Origin: Crenobacter intestini
Lineage (GTDB): Bacteria; Pseudomonadota; Gammaproteobacteria; Burkholderiales; Chromobacteriaceae
DNA: 64,000 bases
Direction of reading: 5' to 3'
Assembly: GCF_004919095.1 (NCBI RefSeq)
Contig: NZ_STGJ01000005.1
Location: 62,001 to 126,000 of the forward strand
Under the pieces are notes generated by a model. It was not told where the DNA came from and made no database searches. It saw only the letters and a list, made by a program, of their open reading frames with translations. Numbering within the stretch: position 1 is the stretch's first letter; every line of letters starts with the position of its first letter. Shown in pieces: positions 18,123 through 27,964 of this stretch. A program made the translations under genes and the position numbers.

Positions 18123-18899
18123 CTAGCGCTCGTAGGTGATCATGGCGCGGTAGGCATGCCAGGTCGACAGGCCGATCAGCGGCACCACGACCAGCAGGCC
18201 GACGAAGTAGCTGGCGAAACCGACCGCAGTCAGCGCGACGATGATAGCCGCCCAGCACAACATCGTCATCAGGTTCTTGTAGACCGCCTGCACGCTGAAC
18301 ACCATCGCCGAAATCGCGTCGATCTCCTTGTCCAGCATCATCGGGATCGACACCGCGCTGACCGCGAACACCAGCAGCGCGAACAGCAGGCCGACGCCGA
18401 AATAGGCGATCAGGAAGGCCAGGTGCTCGGGCGAGAACGCCTCGCTGACCAGCATCGACAGGGTCGGCGCGCTGGTCTCGTAAAAGAGCGCGAAGATCAG
18501 CAAGGAGACGCGGAACCAGCCGAACACCAGCACCGCCAGCAGCGCGGCGTACAGCGTGAAGCTGGGGATGTTGGCGCGCCAGGCGACCAGGCTTTGCGCG
18601 AGGTTGACCCGGTTGCCGTGGAAGATCTCGATCTGCCGGGCGATATCGTAGAGGCCGATCGCGAGGAAAGGCCCGACCAGCAGGAACAGCGCCATCAGCG
18701 TGATCACCACCTGCGGCGCCTCCTCGAAGAAGAACACCAGGAAGAAGCCCATCAGCACGAAGGCTGCACCGTAAAATCCGGCGTCGGCGGGCGCTTTCTT
18801 GAGGTCACGCCAGCCGGCCTTGAGCCAGGCGAGCGTATCGGCGGGAGAAACATGGCGCACGACGGGATGGTCGTGGCTGGGCAGATGCACGGTGTCCAT
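18123..18899 (-). CDS. DUF2189 integral membrane protein
   Basis: A 258-aa inner-membrane protein with about six hydrophobic segments after a short cytoplasmic start (WLKAGWRDLKKAP near residue 25 is the typical DUF2189 entry). FLAIGLYDIARQIE and the last segment ending STWHAYRAMI are conserved in the family. The function is unknown. It precedes the D-2-hydroxyacid dehydrogenase gene in a likely two-gene operon. Confidence 0.85.
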   Translation of the reverse strand: MDTVHLPSHDHPVVRHVSPADTLAWLKAGWRDLKKAPADAGFYGAAFVLMGFFLVFFFEEAPQVVITLMALFLLVGPFLAIGLYDIARQIEIFHGNRVNLAQSLVAWRANIPSFTLYAALLAVLVFGWFRVSLLIFALFYETSAPTLSMLVSEAFSPEHLAFLIAYFGVGLLFALLVFAVSAVSIPMMLDKEIDAISAMVFSVQAVYKNLMTMLCWAAIIVALTAVGFASYFVGLLVVVPLIGLSTWHAYRAMITYER

Positions 18900-19055
18900 A
18901 AAGGTATCCCCTTTTCAAGTTCAGGTCGGCCCCCTTCTTCCCTTTATATTCGAGCCCACCGGAAATGCTGTTGTTTTTAGAGCCGGTGCTCGATTGTGGG
19001 AGGTGTGCGCCAAGCTGCGCTACAATGCGCCGGTCAACAGACTAGGACATGCACC

Positions 19056-19382
19056 ATGAGCGAACTGATCATCGAAGACATCGAGGTAGGCACCGGCGCC
19101 GAGGCGACCAGCGGCCAGGAAGTCACCGTCCACTACAGCGGTTACCTGACCGACGGCAGCAAGTTCGACTCCAGCCGCGACCGCTACCAGCCGTTCAGCT
19201 TCCCGCTGGGCGCAGGCCACGTGATCAAGGGCTGGGACCTGGGCGTCGCCGGCATGAAGGTCGGCGGCAAGCGCAAGCTGACCATCCCGCCGGATCTGGG
19301 TTACGGCGCGCGCGGCGCAGGCGGCGTGATCCCGCCGAACGCGACCCTGGTGTTCGACGTCGAACTGCTGTCGGTCGGCTAA
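19056..19382 (+). CDS. FKBP-type peptidyl-prolyl isomerase
   Basis: A 108-aa single-domain, cytoplasmic FKBP. Key parts are [18 protein letters not shown] (residues 24-41), [20 protein letters not shown] (about 54-73) and [20 protein letters not shown] near the end, which together line the ligand pocket. It speeds cis-trans proline isomerisation in folding proteins. The closest well-known relatives are the small Neisseria FKBPs. It starts at the ATG at 19056 and is followed by a strong terminator. Confidence 0.95.
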   Translation: MSELIIEDIEVGTGAEATSGQEVTVHYSGYLTDGSKFDSSRDRYQPFSFPLGAGHVIKGWDLGVAGMKVGGKRKLTIPPDLGYGARGAGGVIPPNATLVFDVELLSVG

Positions 19383-19400
19383 ACCGGCAGGCACCATGAG

Positions 19401-19431
19401 AAAGACCATCCGCGCGCGGATGGCCTTTTTT
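19401..19431 (+). terminator. Rho-independent terminator after the FKBP gene
   Basis: A perfect palindrome, CCATCCGCG joined to CGCGGATGG, is followed by CCTTTTTT. The left flank AAAGA also gives a short T run on the other strand, so it may serve the DedA gene too. Confidence 0.88.
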
Positions 19432-19455
19432 GTGTCTTGCCTTGTGCCTGCTGCG

Positions 19456-20073
19456 TCAGCCGGCTTTTTTGGCGCGACGCCGGCGGCGCCACCAGACGAG
19501 GCCCAGTACCGCACCGAGCACCCCCAGCACGGCGAAGATGCCGTACTGGCCGCGGTGCACCCACACCATCAGCTGGTCGATATTGGACGCGCCGAAATAG
19601 CCGAGGTAGACCCACACCGGCACCGAGATCAGCGCGGCAAAGCCGTCCAGCAGCAAGAAACGCCAGTAGGGGATCTGCCGGGTCATGCCGGCGGTCAGGA
19701 AGATCGGCGAGCGCAGGCCGGGCAAGAAGCGCGCGACGAACAGCACCCAGTTGCCGTACTTGGCGAATTTCTCCTGCACCGCCTCGAAGCGTTCGCGGGT
19801 CAGCACCCGCGACACCAGCCGGAACTTGAGCACGCGGTCGCCGAACACCCGGCCCAGGGTGAACATGGTGCCGTCGCCGATCAGCACGCCGGCCATGCCC
19901 ACCGCAAACATGATGTGCACGTCGGTGTAGCCGAGGCCGGAGATGATGCCGCCGGCGACCAGGGTCACGTCCTCGGGAATGGGCAGGCCGAAGCCGCACA
20001 GCAACAGCACCAGAAAGACCGCCAGATAACCGTAACTGGCAAACAGGTCGAGCAGGAAGTGCAGGATGTCCAT
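19456..20073 (-). CDS. DedA family membrane protein
   Basis: A 205-aa inner-membrane protein of the DedA/SNARE-associated (VTT) superfamily. GFGLPIPEDVTLVAGG (about 26-41) is the family signature with its acidic residue, and FVARFLPGLRSPIFLTAGM (about 110-128) holds the essential arginines. Family members help recycle undecaprenyl phosphate or phospholipids and keep the proton motive force. The C-terminal RRRRRAKKAG is cytoplasmic. I prefer the ATG at 20073 to one 16 codons upstream because the extension is Pro-rich and not conserved, though its ribosome binding site is weak. Confidence 0.9.
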   Translation of the reverse strand: MDILHFLLDLFASYGYLAVFLVLLLCGFGLPIPEDVTLVAGGIISGLGYTDVHIMFAVGMAGVLIGDGTMFTLGRVFGDRVLKFRLVSRVLTRERFEAVQEKFAKYGNWVLFVARFLPGLRSPIFLTAGMTRQIPYWRFLLLDGFAALISVPVWVYLGYFGASNIDQLMVWVHRGQYGIFAVLGVLGAVLGLVWWRRRRRAKKAG

Positions 20074-20191
20074 CGGAAAATGCGCTCGCGCGGCGAAAGG
20101 AGGGAAACCGGGAGGCGGCACGCGGTCGCGTTGCCCCCGTCTATGATTCGGCGCTTATAATACCACAGCCCTTACACACCGAATCCTTCCC

Positions 20192-21274
20192 ATGACACGC
20201 CCTATCCGGCTCGACATCGACCTGTCGGCCATCCGTCACAACTACCTTGTCTCCCGTGCCCAGACCGCCGGACGCCGCGCGTACGCGGTGATCAAGGCCG
20301 ACGCCTACGGCCACGGCAGCCTGGAAGTCGCCCGCGCGCTCGCCGATGTCGCCGACGGCTTCGCGCTGCTCAATATCGAGGACGCGATCCGCCTGCGCCG
20401 AGCCGGCATCCGCCAGCCGATGACGCTGCTCGAAGGCGCGTTCGACCTCGAAGAGACCGTGCTGATGGCCGAACACGGCATCGCCGGCGCCGTGCACAGC
20501 CCGCACCAGATCGACTGGCTCGCCCAGCTGGACAGCGACCGTCCGGTGGAGACCTGGCTGAAGGTCAACAGCGGGATGAACCGGCTGGGTTTCCAGCCCG
20601 AGGAATTCGACGGCGCGCTCGCGCGCCTCAAGGCCCTGCCCTCGGCCAGGGTCAGCACGGTGATGACCCACTTCGCCACCGCCGACGACGAGCGCGGCGT
20701 CGCCGGCCAGTGGGCGCGGTTCCAGCCGCTGGCCGAACGCAGCGGCCTCGCCGTCAGCGCGGCCAACTCGGCGGCGACCTTCCGCCACCCGCACACCCAC
20801 GGCGACGCGGTACGTCCCGGCATCACACTGTACGGCTGCTCGCCGTTCGCCGAACTGGAAGGCGAGGCGCTCGGCCTGCGCCCGGGCATGACGCTGTCGG
20901 CCGACGTGATCGCGACGCAGACGCTGGCCGCAGGCGAGACCGTCGGCTACGGCGCGACCTTCACCGCCCCCCAGGCCATGCGCATCGGCGTGGTCGCCTG
21001 CGGCTACGCCGACGGCTACCCGCGTGTCGTCCCCTCCGGCACGCCGGTGCTGGTCGACGGCCAGGCTTCCGGCACCGTCGGCCGCGTCTCGATGGACATG
21101 CTGGTGGTCGACCTGACCGCCCTGCCCTCGGCCGGCGTCGGCAGCAGGGTCACGCTGTGGGGCGAAGGCCTGCCGATCGAACGCATCGCCGCCGCCGCCG
21201 GCACCATCGGCTACGAGCTGATGTGCGCCGTCGCCCCGCGGGTACCGCGCCACCACCACGACACGCGCGGCTGA
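20192..21274 (+). CDS. alr: Alanine racemase
   Basis: Makes D-alanine for peptidoglycan. The 360-aa PLP enzyme has the cofactor lysine at Lys35 in AVIKADAYGHG, the family signature. VSTVMTHFATADD (about 150) and the catalytic tyrosine loop ETVGYGATFTAP (about 250) are present. It starts MTRPIRLDIDLSAIRHN. It is divergent from DedA and followed by the two-way terminator at 21293. Confidence 0.97.
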   Translation: MTRPIRLDIDLSAIRHNYLVSRAQTAGRRAYAVIKADAYGHGSLEVARALADVADGFALLNIEDAIRLRRAGIRQPMTLLEGAFDLEETVLMAEHGIAGAVHSPHQIDWLAQLDSDRPVETWLKVNSGMNRLGFQPEEFDGALARLKALPSARVSTVMTHFATADDERGVAGQWARFQPLAERSGLAVSAANSAATFRHPHTHGDAVRPGITLYGCSPFAELEGEALGLRPGMTLSADVIATQTLAAGETVGYGATFTAPQAMRIGVVACGYADGYPRVVPSGTPVLVDGQASGTVGRVSMDMLVVDLTALPSAGVGSRVTLWGEGLPIERIAAAAGTIGYELMCAVAPRVPRHHHDTRG

Positions 21275-21292
21275 GCCACGTCCACCTGAAGC

Positions 21293-21325
21293 GAAAAAAG
21301 CCCCGCGTTCACACGCGGGGCTTTG
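21293..21325. terminator. Bidirectional terminator between alr and the RND operon
   Basis: A perfect 12-bp stem AAAGCCCCGCGT/ACGCGGGGCTTT with a four-base loop has A tracts on the left and T on the right, so it can work for both converging transcripts. Confidence 0.9.
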
Positions 21326-21343
21326 TCTTGCCTGGTACTGCAC

Positions 21344-22762
21344 TCAGCTCGCCGGGGATACCTGCCAGCCGCCACCGACCGCCTTGAAGAGGTCGATCGA
21401 CGCCTGCAGCTGCGACAGGCGGGCGTCGACCAGCTGCAGCTCGGCCTGGTAGAAGCCGCGCTCGGCGTCGAGCACCTCGAGGTAGCTCGAATAGCCGTTG
21501 TCGTAGCGCAGGCGCGCCAGGCGCAGCGCTTCCTGCAGCGCCTTGTACTGCGTGAGCTGCGCCGCCTGGCGGGCCGCCGAGGTACCGGTCAGGCTCAGCG
21601 CGTTCAGCGTCTCGCCGAACGCGTTCTGGATCGCCAGCTCGTAGCCGGCCAGTGCCTGCTTCTGGCGGGCATTGGCCGCGTCGACGCCGTAACCGGTCTT
21701 GCCCCAGTCGAAGATCGGCATCGCCAGATTGGCTGCGAAGTTCCAGGTCCGGTTCGGCCCGTTGAACAGCGTGTCGAGCGCCAGGCTCTGCGAGCCGAGC
21801 GCGCCGGTCAGCCCGATGCTCGGGAAGTAGGCCGCGCGCGCGATGCCGATATTGGCGTTGGCCGCCTTGAGCTGCTGTTCGGCCGCGCGCAGGTCCGCAC
21901 GGCGGGTCAACAGGTCGGACGGCAGGCCGGTCGGGATCGCCGGCGGCAACGCCATGTTCTCCAGCGCCTTGCCGCGCTTAACCTTGGCGTCGACCAGCGC
22001 GCGCGGCGAGCGGCCGAGCAGCACGCCCAGCGCGTTTTCGGTCTGCCGCACCGACTGCTCGAGCAGCGGCACCTGCGCTCGTGCGCTGGCCGCCTCGGCT
22101 TCCGCCTGGCGGTAGTCGAGTTCGGAAGTCACCCCGCCCTGGAAGCGGCGCTGGTTCAGGCGCAGCGATTCCTCGCGCGACACCAGCGTCTGCCGGGTGA
22201 TTTCCAGCTGGGCGTCGAACGCCCTGAGCTGGAAATAGGTCTGCGCGACGGTCGCCGAGATCGACAGCCGAGCGGCTTCCTCGGCGTACTGGCTGGACAG
22301 GTAACCCGCGTACGCCGCCTCGTTGGCGCGACGCAGCTTGCCCCACAGGTCCAGCTCCCAGCTCAGGAGGCCGTTCGCGCTGCGCACGTCGGTGACCGCC
22401 GGCGCGCCCGGGGTGCGCAGATCGGTCGCCGAGCGCCCCTTCTGGTAGCCGGCCGTCGCGCTTAGCTGCGGCAACAGGCTGCTGCGGGCGATCCCCGCCT
22501 GCGCACGCGCCTCGTCGACCTTGGCCGCGGCGGAGGCCAGGTTGCGGTTGTTCGCCAGCGCTTCGTCGACCAGCTGGTCGAGCACCGGGTCGCCGTACGC
22601 GCGCCACCAGGTCGGCGACACCGCCGGCGTGGTCGCCGCCACGGCGCCGGCCTGCCAGCCTTGCGGCAGCTCGACGGCGGGGCGCTGGTAGTCGGGGCCG
22701 ACCGCGCACGCGCTCAGCGCGAGGGCGACGGCGACGGCGATCGGCAGGCACTTCTTAAGCAT
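21344..22762 (-). CDS. RND efflux outer-membrane factor, NodT/OprM family lipoprotein
   Basis: A 472-aa TolC-like channel. The N-terminus has a lipoprotein signal with lipobox LSAC (Cys at about residue 19), followed by [14 protein letters not shown], typical of OprM/MtrE. Two repeated helical-hairpin OEP domains follow, with long Ala/Gln-rich heptads. It is the last gene of the three-gene efflux operon; its start overlaps the end of the permease gene by 8 bp, so translation is probably coupled. It forms the exit duct of the tripartite pump. Confidence 0.94.
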   Translation of the reverse strand: MLKKCLPIAVAVALALSACAVGPDYQRPAVELPQGWQAGAVAATTPAVSPTWWRAYGDPVLDQLVDEALANNRNLASAAAKVDEARAQAGIARSSLLPQLSATAGYQKGRSATDLRTPGAPAVTDVRSANGLLSWELDLWGKLRRANEAAYAGYLSSQYAEEAARLSISATVAQTYFQLRAFDAQLEITRQTLVSREESLRLNQRRFQGGVTSELDYRQAEAEAASARAQVPLLEQSVRQTENALGVLLGRSPRALVDAKVKRGKALENMALPPAIPTGLPSDLLTRRADLRAAEQQLKAANANIGIARAAYFPSIGLTGALGSQSLALDTLFNGPNRTWNFAANLAMPIFDWGKTGYGVDAANARQKQALAGYELAIQNAFGETLNALSLTGTSAARQAAQLTQYKALQEALRLARLRYDNGYSSYLEVLDAERGFYQAELQLVDARLSQLQASIDLFKAVGGGWQVSPAS

Positions 22763-25700
22763 GGCCGGCCTCCTTGTCTTCAGCTTCGGCCGCCGGCGCC
22801 GCCGGCTTGCCGCGGTTGGAAACCTTCATGATCAACATGAAGAAGAGCGGGATGAAGAACACCGCGATGAAGGTCGCGGCCAGCATGCCGCCGATCACGC
22901 CGGTACCGATCGCGTGGCGGCTGGCCGAGCCCGCGCCGGTGGAGATCGCCAGCGGGACCACGCCGAGGATGAACGCCAGCGACGTCATCACGATCGGGCG
23001 GAAACGCAGCTTGGCCGCTTCCAGCGAGGCGTCGAACAGGTTCATGCCCTCCTCGTACTTCATCACCGCGAATTCGACGATCAGGATCGCATTCTTGGCG
23101 GCCAGGCCGATCAGTGCGACCAGCGCCACCTGGAAGTAGATGTCGTTCTGCAGGCCGCGCAGCCAGGTCGCCATGATCGCGCCGAACAGCGCGAACGGCA
23201 CCGCGGTCAGCACCGCCAGCGGCAGCGTCCAGCGCTCGTACTGGGCGGCCAGGATCAGGAACACCATGATCATGCCGAAGCCGAACACCATGAACGAGGA
23301 ACCGCTGGTCGACTGTTCCTGGTACGCGCTACCGCTCCACGCGAGCGTGTAGTCGGACGGCAGCACTTCCTTGGCGACGTCCTGCATCGCCTTGAGCGAC
23401 TCGCCCGAGCTGTAGCCCGGCGCAGGGCCGCCGACCACCTTGGCCGCAGGGAAGGCATTGAAGCGCTCCAGCGTCTGCGGGCCGGTGGTCATCTCGACGG
23501 TCACCAGCGAGGTGATCGGGATCATGTTGCCGCTGGCCGAACGCACGAAGACGTTACGCAAGTCGTCGATCTTCGAGCGGAAGTCCGCCTCCGACTGCAA
23601 CTGCACCTTGTAGATGCGGCCGAACTTGTTGAAGTCGTTCACGTACAGCGAACCGAAGGTGCTCTGCATGGTGTCGAACACCTGGTTGATCTGCACGCCG
23701 TAGGCGACCGTCTTCTCGCGGTCGAGCTTGACGTTGATCTGCGGCACGTCCGCCGAGAAGGTGGTCGAGATGCCGGCCAGTTCCGGACGCTTGGACGCCG
23801 CGGCGACCAGCTTCTTCACCTGTACGCCGATTTCTTCGGGCGACGCGCCGCTGCGGTTCTGGATGAACGCCTCGAAGCCGCCGGTCGACGACATGCCCGA
23901 GATCGGCGGCGGGTTGAAGCCCAGCACGACGCCTTCGCTGATGCCGCCGCCGATGCGGAAGATGTCCTTCACCACCGCGAAGGCCGACTGGTCCTCGCCC
24001 TTGCGTTCGCTCCACGGCTTGAGGGTCACGAAGCTCACGCCGGCGTTGGTCTTGTTGCCGCCGGAGAGGATGTCGAAGCCGGCGAAGTTCATCACCACCG
24101 AAACGGCGGGGTTCTTCTGCAGTTCGGCGCCGAACTTGTCCATCGCCTCGGCGGTGCGCGACAGCGACGCGCCATCCGGCAAAATCGCCGCGCCGATCAC
24201 GTAGCCCTGGTCTTCCTCGGGTGCCAGCGAGCCGGGCACCATGCGGAACAGGCCGGCGGTGATCGCCAGCATCGCGCCGAACACCACGAACGCGAGCAGC
24301 ACCCGCTTGAGCAGGAAGCGCACGCCCTCGGTGTAGCGGTGGGTGACCTTGTCGAAGAACTCGTTGAACTTGACGAAGAAGCCGGCCGGTTTCTGGTGGC
24401 CTTCCTTCAGGAGCAACGCGCACAGCGCCGGGGTCAGCGTCAGCGCGACGATGCCGGAGATGGTCACCGACACCGCGATGGTGATCGCGAACTGCTTGTA
24501 CATCTGGCCGGCGATACCGCCCAGGAATGCCACCGGCAGGAACACCGACACCAGCACCAGCACGATCGCGACCACCGGGCCCGCGACCTCTTCCATCGCC
24601 TTGATCGACGCCTCGCGCGGCGGCAGCTTCTCTTCGCTCATGATGCGCTCGACGTTCTCGAGCACGACGATCGCGTCGTCGACCACGATGCCGATCGCCA
24701 GCACCATGCCGAACAGCGTCAGCGTGTTGATCGAGAAACCGAGCGCGTACATGCCGGCGAAGGTACCGATGATGGACACCGGCACTGCCAGGCACGGGAT
24801 CAGCGTCGCGCGCCAGTTCTGCAGGAACAGGTAGACCACCGCGAACACCAGCACCATCGCCTCGAGGAAGGTCTTGTAGACCTCGTCGATCGACACCTTC
24901 ACGAAGTCGGTGGTGTCGTACGGGATCGAGTAGCTCAGGCCGGTCGGGAAGCTCTCGCCCAACTTGGCCATGGTCGCCTTCACCTGGTCGGCGACCGCCA
25001 GCTGGTTGGCGCCCGGCGACAGGTAGATGCCGATCGGCACCGTCGGTACGCCGTTATAGGTACCCATGAAGTCGTAGTTGAGCGCACCGAGCTCGACACG
25101 GGCGACGTCCTTCAGGCGCAGGTTCGAGCCATCCGGGTTGGAGCGGATGATGATGTTCTCGAATTCCTTGACGTCGGTCAGGCGGCCCTGGGTGGTCACC
25201 GTGTAGGTGAACTCGGTCGCCTTGGGCATCGGCTCGGCGCCGACCTTGCCCGCCGCGTACTGCGCGTTCTGCTGGTTGATCGCGGCGGACACGTCGGACG
25301 GCGTCAGCTTGAGCTTGGCCAGCTGGTCGGGCTTGAGCCACACCCGCATCGAGTAGTCCTGCGACGCGAAGTTGACCACGTTGCCGACACCCGGGATGCG
25401 CTTGAGCTCGTCGACGATGTTGAGCGTCGCGTAGTTACTGGTGTACAGCGTGTCGAAGCGGCGGTCCGGCGAGTACAGCGAGATGATCTGCAGCATCGCG
25501 GTCGACTGCTTGGTCACCGTCACGCCCTGGCGGCGCACTTCCTGCGGCAGCTGGGTCAGCGCCGACTGCACGCGGTTGTTGACGTTGATGGTCGCCTGGT
25601 CGGGGTCGGTACCGATCTTGAAGCTGACGTTCAGCGTGAGCTGACCGTTGCTCGAGCTCGACGACTGCATGTAGATCATGTCCTCGACGCCGTTGATCGA

Positions 25701-25904
25701 CTGCTCGAGCGGCGAGGCGACGGTGTCGGCGATCACCTGGGCGGACGCGCCCGGGTAGTTCGCCTGGACCTGCACTTGCGGCGGGACGATGTCGGGGTAC
25801 TGCTCGACCGGCAGCGCGCGGATCGCGGCCAGACCCGCCAGCATGATGACCAGCGAGATCACCGTGGCGAAGATCGGCCGCCGGATAAAGAAGGCTGAAA
25901 ACAT
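22755..25904 (-). CDS. RND multidrug efflux permease (HAE1, AcrB/MtrD/MexF-like)
   Basis: A 1049-aa inner-membrane proton/drug antiporter. It starts [20 protein letters not shown] as usual for HAE1. The proton-relay aspartates are Asp409-Asp410 in [15 protein letters not shown] and the lysine is Lys937 in [15 protein letters not shown], matching AcrB Asp407/408 and Lys940. Twelve membrane segments and two large periplasmic loops are expected. It sits between the adaptor and outer-membrane genes. Likely substrates are hydrophobic drugs, dyes and detergents, which cannot be read from sequence. Confidence 0.96.
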   Translation of the reverse strand: MFSAFFIRRPIFATVISLVIMLAGLAAIRALPVEQYPDIVPPQVQVQANYPGASAQVIADTVASPLEQSINGVEDMIYMQSSSSSNGQLTLNVSFKIGTDPDQATINVNNRVQSALTQLPQEVRRQGVTVTKQSTAMLQIISLYSPDRRFDTLYTSNYATLNIVDELKRIPGVGNVVNFASQDYSMRVWLKPDQLAKLKLTPSDVSAAINQQNAQYAAGKVGAEPMPKATEFTYTVTTQGRLTDVKEFENIIIRSNPDGSNLRLKDVARVELGALNYDFMGTYNGVPTVPIGIYLSPGANQLAVADQVKATMAKLGESFPTGLSYSIPYDTTDFVKVSIDEVYKTFLEAMVLVFAVVYLFLQNWRATLIPCLAVPVSIIGTFAGMYALGFSINTLTLFGMVLAIGIVVDDAIVVLENVERIMSEEKLPPREASIKAMEEVAGPVVAIVLVLVSVFLPVAFLGGIAGQMYKQFAITIAVSVTISGIVALTLTPALCALLLKEGHQKPAGFFVKFNEFFDKVTHRYTEGVRFLLKRVLLAFVVFGAMLAITAGLFRMVPGSLAPEEDQGYVIGAAILPDGASLSRTAEAMDKFGAELQKNPAVSVVMNFAGFDILSGGNKTNAGVSFVTLKPWSERKGEDQSAFAVVKDIFRIGGGISEGVVLGFNPPPISGMSSTGGFEAFIQNRSGASPEEIGVQVKKLVAAASKRPELAGISTTFSADVPQINVKLDREKTVAYGVQINQVFDTMQSTFGSLYVNDFNKFGRIYKVQLQSEADFRSKIDDLRNVFVRSASGNMIPITSLVTVEMTTGPQTLERFNAFPAAKVVGGPAPGYSSGESLKAMQDVAKEVLPSDYTLAWSGSAYQEQSTSGSSFMVFGFGMIMVFLILAAQYERWTLPLAVLTAVPFALFGAIMATWLRGLQNDIYFQVALVALIGLAAKNAILIVEFAVMKYEEGMNLFDASLEAAKLRFRPIVMTSLAFILGVVPLAISTGAGSASRHAIGTGVIGGMLAATFIAVFFIPLFFMLIMKVSNRGKPAAPAAEAEDKEAGHA

Positions 25905-25919
25905 CGGCTACGTCCCCCC

Positions 25920-27101
25920 TCAGCCCTGCGCGGCCGGCTGCGACGCCGACGGCTTGGCCGCGGCCACCTTCGGTGCGAGCGGCACGCCCGGGCGCAGCTT
26001 GAGGATGTTGTCGACGACCACGCGATCTCCGGCGGCGAGGCCGGCGCCGATCACGAAGTCCTTGTCCAGCGTGTCGATCACCTCGACCGGACGCGGCTCG
26101 GCCTTGCCGTCCTTGTTGACGGTCCACACCATCTTGCCCTGCTGGGTGGTCAGCACCGCCACCTGCGGCACGGTGATCGCGTTGACGCGCTCGGCACCCT
26201 TGAGGATCACGCGCACGAACTGGCCGGGCAACAGCATCGCCTGCGGGTTGGCGAACTGTGCGCGGTTGCTGATGGTGCCGGTGTCCGGGTTCACCACATT
26301 GTCGGAGAAGTTGATCTTGCCGACCTGACTGAACATCGAGCCGTCGGCCATCTTCACTTCGACCTGATAGCCGTTGTTGGCCGGGATGCGGATGCGGCCG
26401 GCGTCGATGTCCTTGCGCAGCTTCTGCGCCTCGTTGTCCGAGAAGGAGAAGTTCACGTAGACCGGATCGAGCTGCGAGATGCGGGTCAGCATGCTGTTGG
26501 GCGACACCAGCGAGCCTTCGGACACGATGTCGAGGCTGGTCAGGCCGGAGATCGGCGCCGACACCTTGGTGTAGCCCAGGTTGATCTGCGCCTGCTTGAG
26601 CTGCGCGCGTGCCGCTTCAACCGCCGCCTTGGCCGCCTCGTACGCGCCCAGCGCGTTGTCTCGATCCTGCTGGCTGACCGCGTTTTCCTTGAACAGCGGC
26701 AGCACGCGGTCGTACGTGCGTTTGGCCTGGTTGAAGTCGGCCTCGCGCACCGCGAGCGTCGCCTTGGCCTGGTCGACCGCCGCGACGTAGGTTGCCGGCT
26801 CGATCTCGAACAAGGTCTCGCCCTGCTTGACGCGGCGTCCCTCGACGAAGTTGCGGTGCAGCAGGATGCCCTCAACGCGCGAGCGCACCTGCACTTCACG
26901 GAAGCCGGCGGCCTGGCCCGCGTACTCGAAAGTCATCGGCACGTCGTGCGGCTGGATCGCCACCACCGACACCGGCATCGCCTGCATGGCCTGCTGCCCG
27001 GCACCGCCCTCCTTGCCACCGCACGCGGACAGGCTCGCGGCCAGCGCGGTCAGCAGCAGCCACTTGCCATGTGTATTCATCGTGTTCTTTAACAAAGACA
27101 T
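25920..27101 (-). CDS. RND efflux periplasmic adaptor (AcrA/MtrC-like lipoprotein)
   Basis: A 393-aa membrane-fusion protein. A signal with lipobox LSAC precedes a Gly-rich linker. Then come the lipoyl half-motifs, the alpha-helical hairpin (AVDQAKATLAVREADFNQAK onwards) and a beta-barrel part ending in a Pro/Ala-rich tail. I chose the ATG at 27101 because GAGGGTGA precedes it; a second ATG seven codons later (MNTHGKW) is also possible. First gene of the efflux operon, 64 nt behind the predicted start site in the AcrR-type operator. Confidence 0.94.
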   Translation of the reverse strand: MSLLKNTMNTHGKWLLLTALAASLSACGGKEGGAGQQAMQAMPVSVVAIQPHDVPMTFEYAGQAAGFREVQVRSRVEGILLHRNFVEGRRVKQGETLFEIEPATYVAAVDQAKATLAVREADFNQAKRTYDRVLPLFKENAVSQQDRDNALGAYEAAKAAVEAARAQLKQAQINLGYTKVSAPISGLTSLDIVSEGSLVSPNSMLTRISQLDPVYVNFSFSDNEAQKLRKDIDAGRIRIPANNGYQVEVKMADGSMFSQVGKINFSDNVVNPDTGTISNRAQFANPQAMLLPGQFVRVILKGAERVNAITVPQVAVLTTQQGKMVWTVNKDGKAEPRPVEVIDTLDKDFVIGAGLAAGDRVVVDNILKLRPGVPLAPKVAAAKPSASQPAAQG

Positions 27102-27171
27102 CTGGTCACCCTCGGATTTGGCCGCGCCAGTACGCGCCCCTGATCTGACATGGTCGTATAACAAACCGCTA

Positions 27172-27203
27172 ATTTTACATACATACACGCATGAATGTAA
27201 AAT
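27172..27203. promoter_or_regulatory. AcrR/MtrR-type operator with two overlapping face-to-face promoters
   Basis: ATTTTACAT (27172-27180) and ATGTAAAAT (27195-27203) are exact inverted arms. Within them lies a 24-bp palindrome with arms TACATACAT (27176-27184) and ATGAATGTA (27191-27199), the same size and left arm as the E. coli AcrR operator as I recall it. On each strand TTTACA and TAAAAT form a -35/-10 pair with an 18-bp spacer, so a bound repressor would cover both promoters. Confidence 0.8.
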
Positions 27204-27274
27204 GAAATCCTAATTACCAATTTAATACAGGTTCCATTCAGCCGCCTTTTATATGGAATCAATACGGACAGAGC

Positions 27275-27937
27275 ATGGCCAGAAAGACCAAGGAAGAAGC
27301 GGAACAAACCCGGCAAGGCATCCTGGATGCCGCCACCGAGGTGTTCTGGGCGAAGGGGGTCAACCGCACCACCCTGTCGGATATCGCCAGCGCGGCCGGC
27401 GTCACGCGTGGCGCCATTTACTGGCATTTCGCGGGCAAGGACGAGATCTTCAACGCGATGTGCAACCGGATCGCGCCCCAATTCGAGCCGAGCTACCAGC
27501 GCATGCTCGACAGCGCCAGGCTGAATGCCGCGGCCAGCCTGTGGCGGCACTGCCTGGAGAGCTTCTCGATCATCACCCGCCACGACGACGTGGCGAAGGT
27601 GCTCGGCATCATCTACCTGCGCTGCGAATACGTCGACGAGACGGGCTCGCTGCAGGCAGACAGCCGCAGCTGGATCTCCGAGCAGCACCGCCGCACGCTG
27701 GCCATGCTTGAATGCGCTGCAGCGCAAGGGCAGCTACAGGCAGGCGTGACCGCCCAGCAAGCCGCGCTGAGCCTGCAGGCGCTGCGCCGCGGCCTCGTAC
27801 AATTGTGGCTGGCCGCCCCCGACATCATGCCGCTGGACGCCCAGGCCGCCACCCTGCTCTCGCCGCTCTTTTGTGGCATCTTCCGCGACCGCAGCTGGAT
27901 TGCAGAGGCGCATGCGGGCGGCGGTTTAACGCTATAA
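27275..27937 (+). CDS. TetR-family repressor of the RND pump (AcrR/MtrR-like)
   Basis: A 220-aa regulator starting MARKTKEEAEQTRQGILDAA, almost the AcrR N-terminus. The helix-turn-helix is residues 30-55 (LSDIASAAGVTRGAIYWHF). The C-terminal half is the TetR_C_2 (AcrR-type) ligand domain that binds hydrophobic drugs. It is divergent from the adaptor gene, with the shared operator at 27172. Binding should repress both units, and drugs should relieve it. The ribosome binding site is weak, which fits low repressor levels. Confidence 0.93.
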   Translation: MARKTKEEAEQTRQGILDAATEVFWAKGVNRTTLSDIASAAGVTRGAIYWHFAGKDEIFNAMCNRIAPQFEPSYQRMLDSARLNAAASLWRHCLESFSIITRHDDVAKVLGIIYLRCEYVDETGSLQADSRSWISEQHRRTLAMLECAAAQGQLQAGVTAQQAALSLQALRRGLVQLWLAAPDIMPLDAQAATLLSPLFCGIFRDRSWIAEAHAGGGLTL

Positions 27938-27964
27938 TGCCGCTTTTGCCCGGTCAGCGGCCGC

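Noticed and set aside
22761..25898. A 1045-codon plus-strand frame opposite the RND permease gene
   Set aside because: The translation is Arg/His/Asp-rich without any fold signature and mirrors the permease codons. The real gene is on the minus strand.
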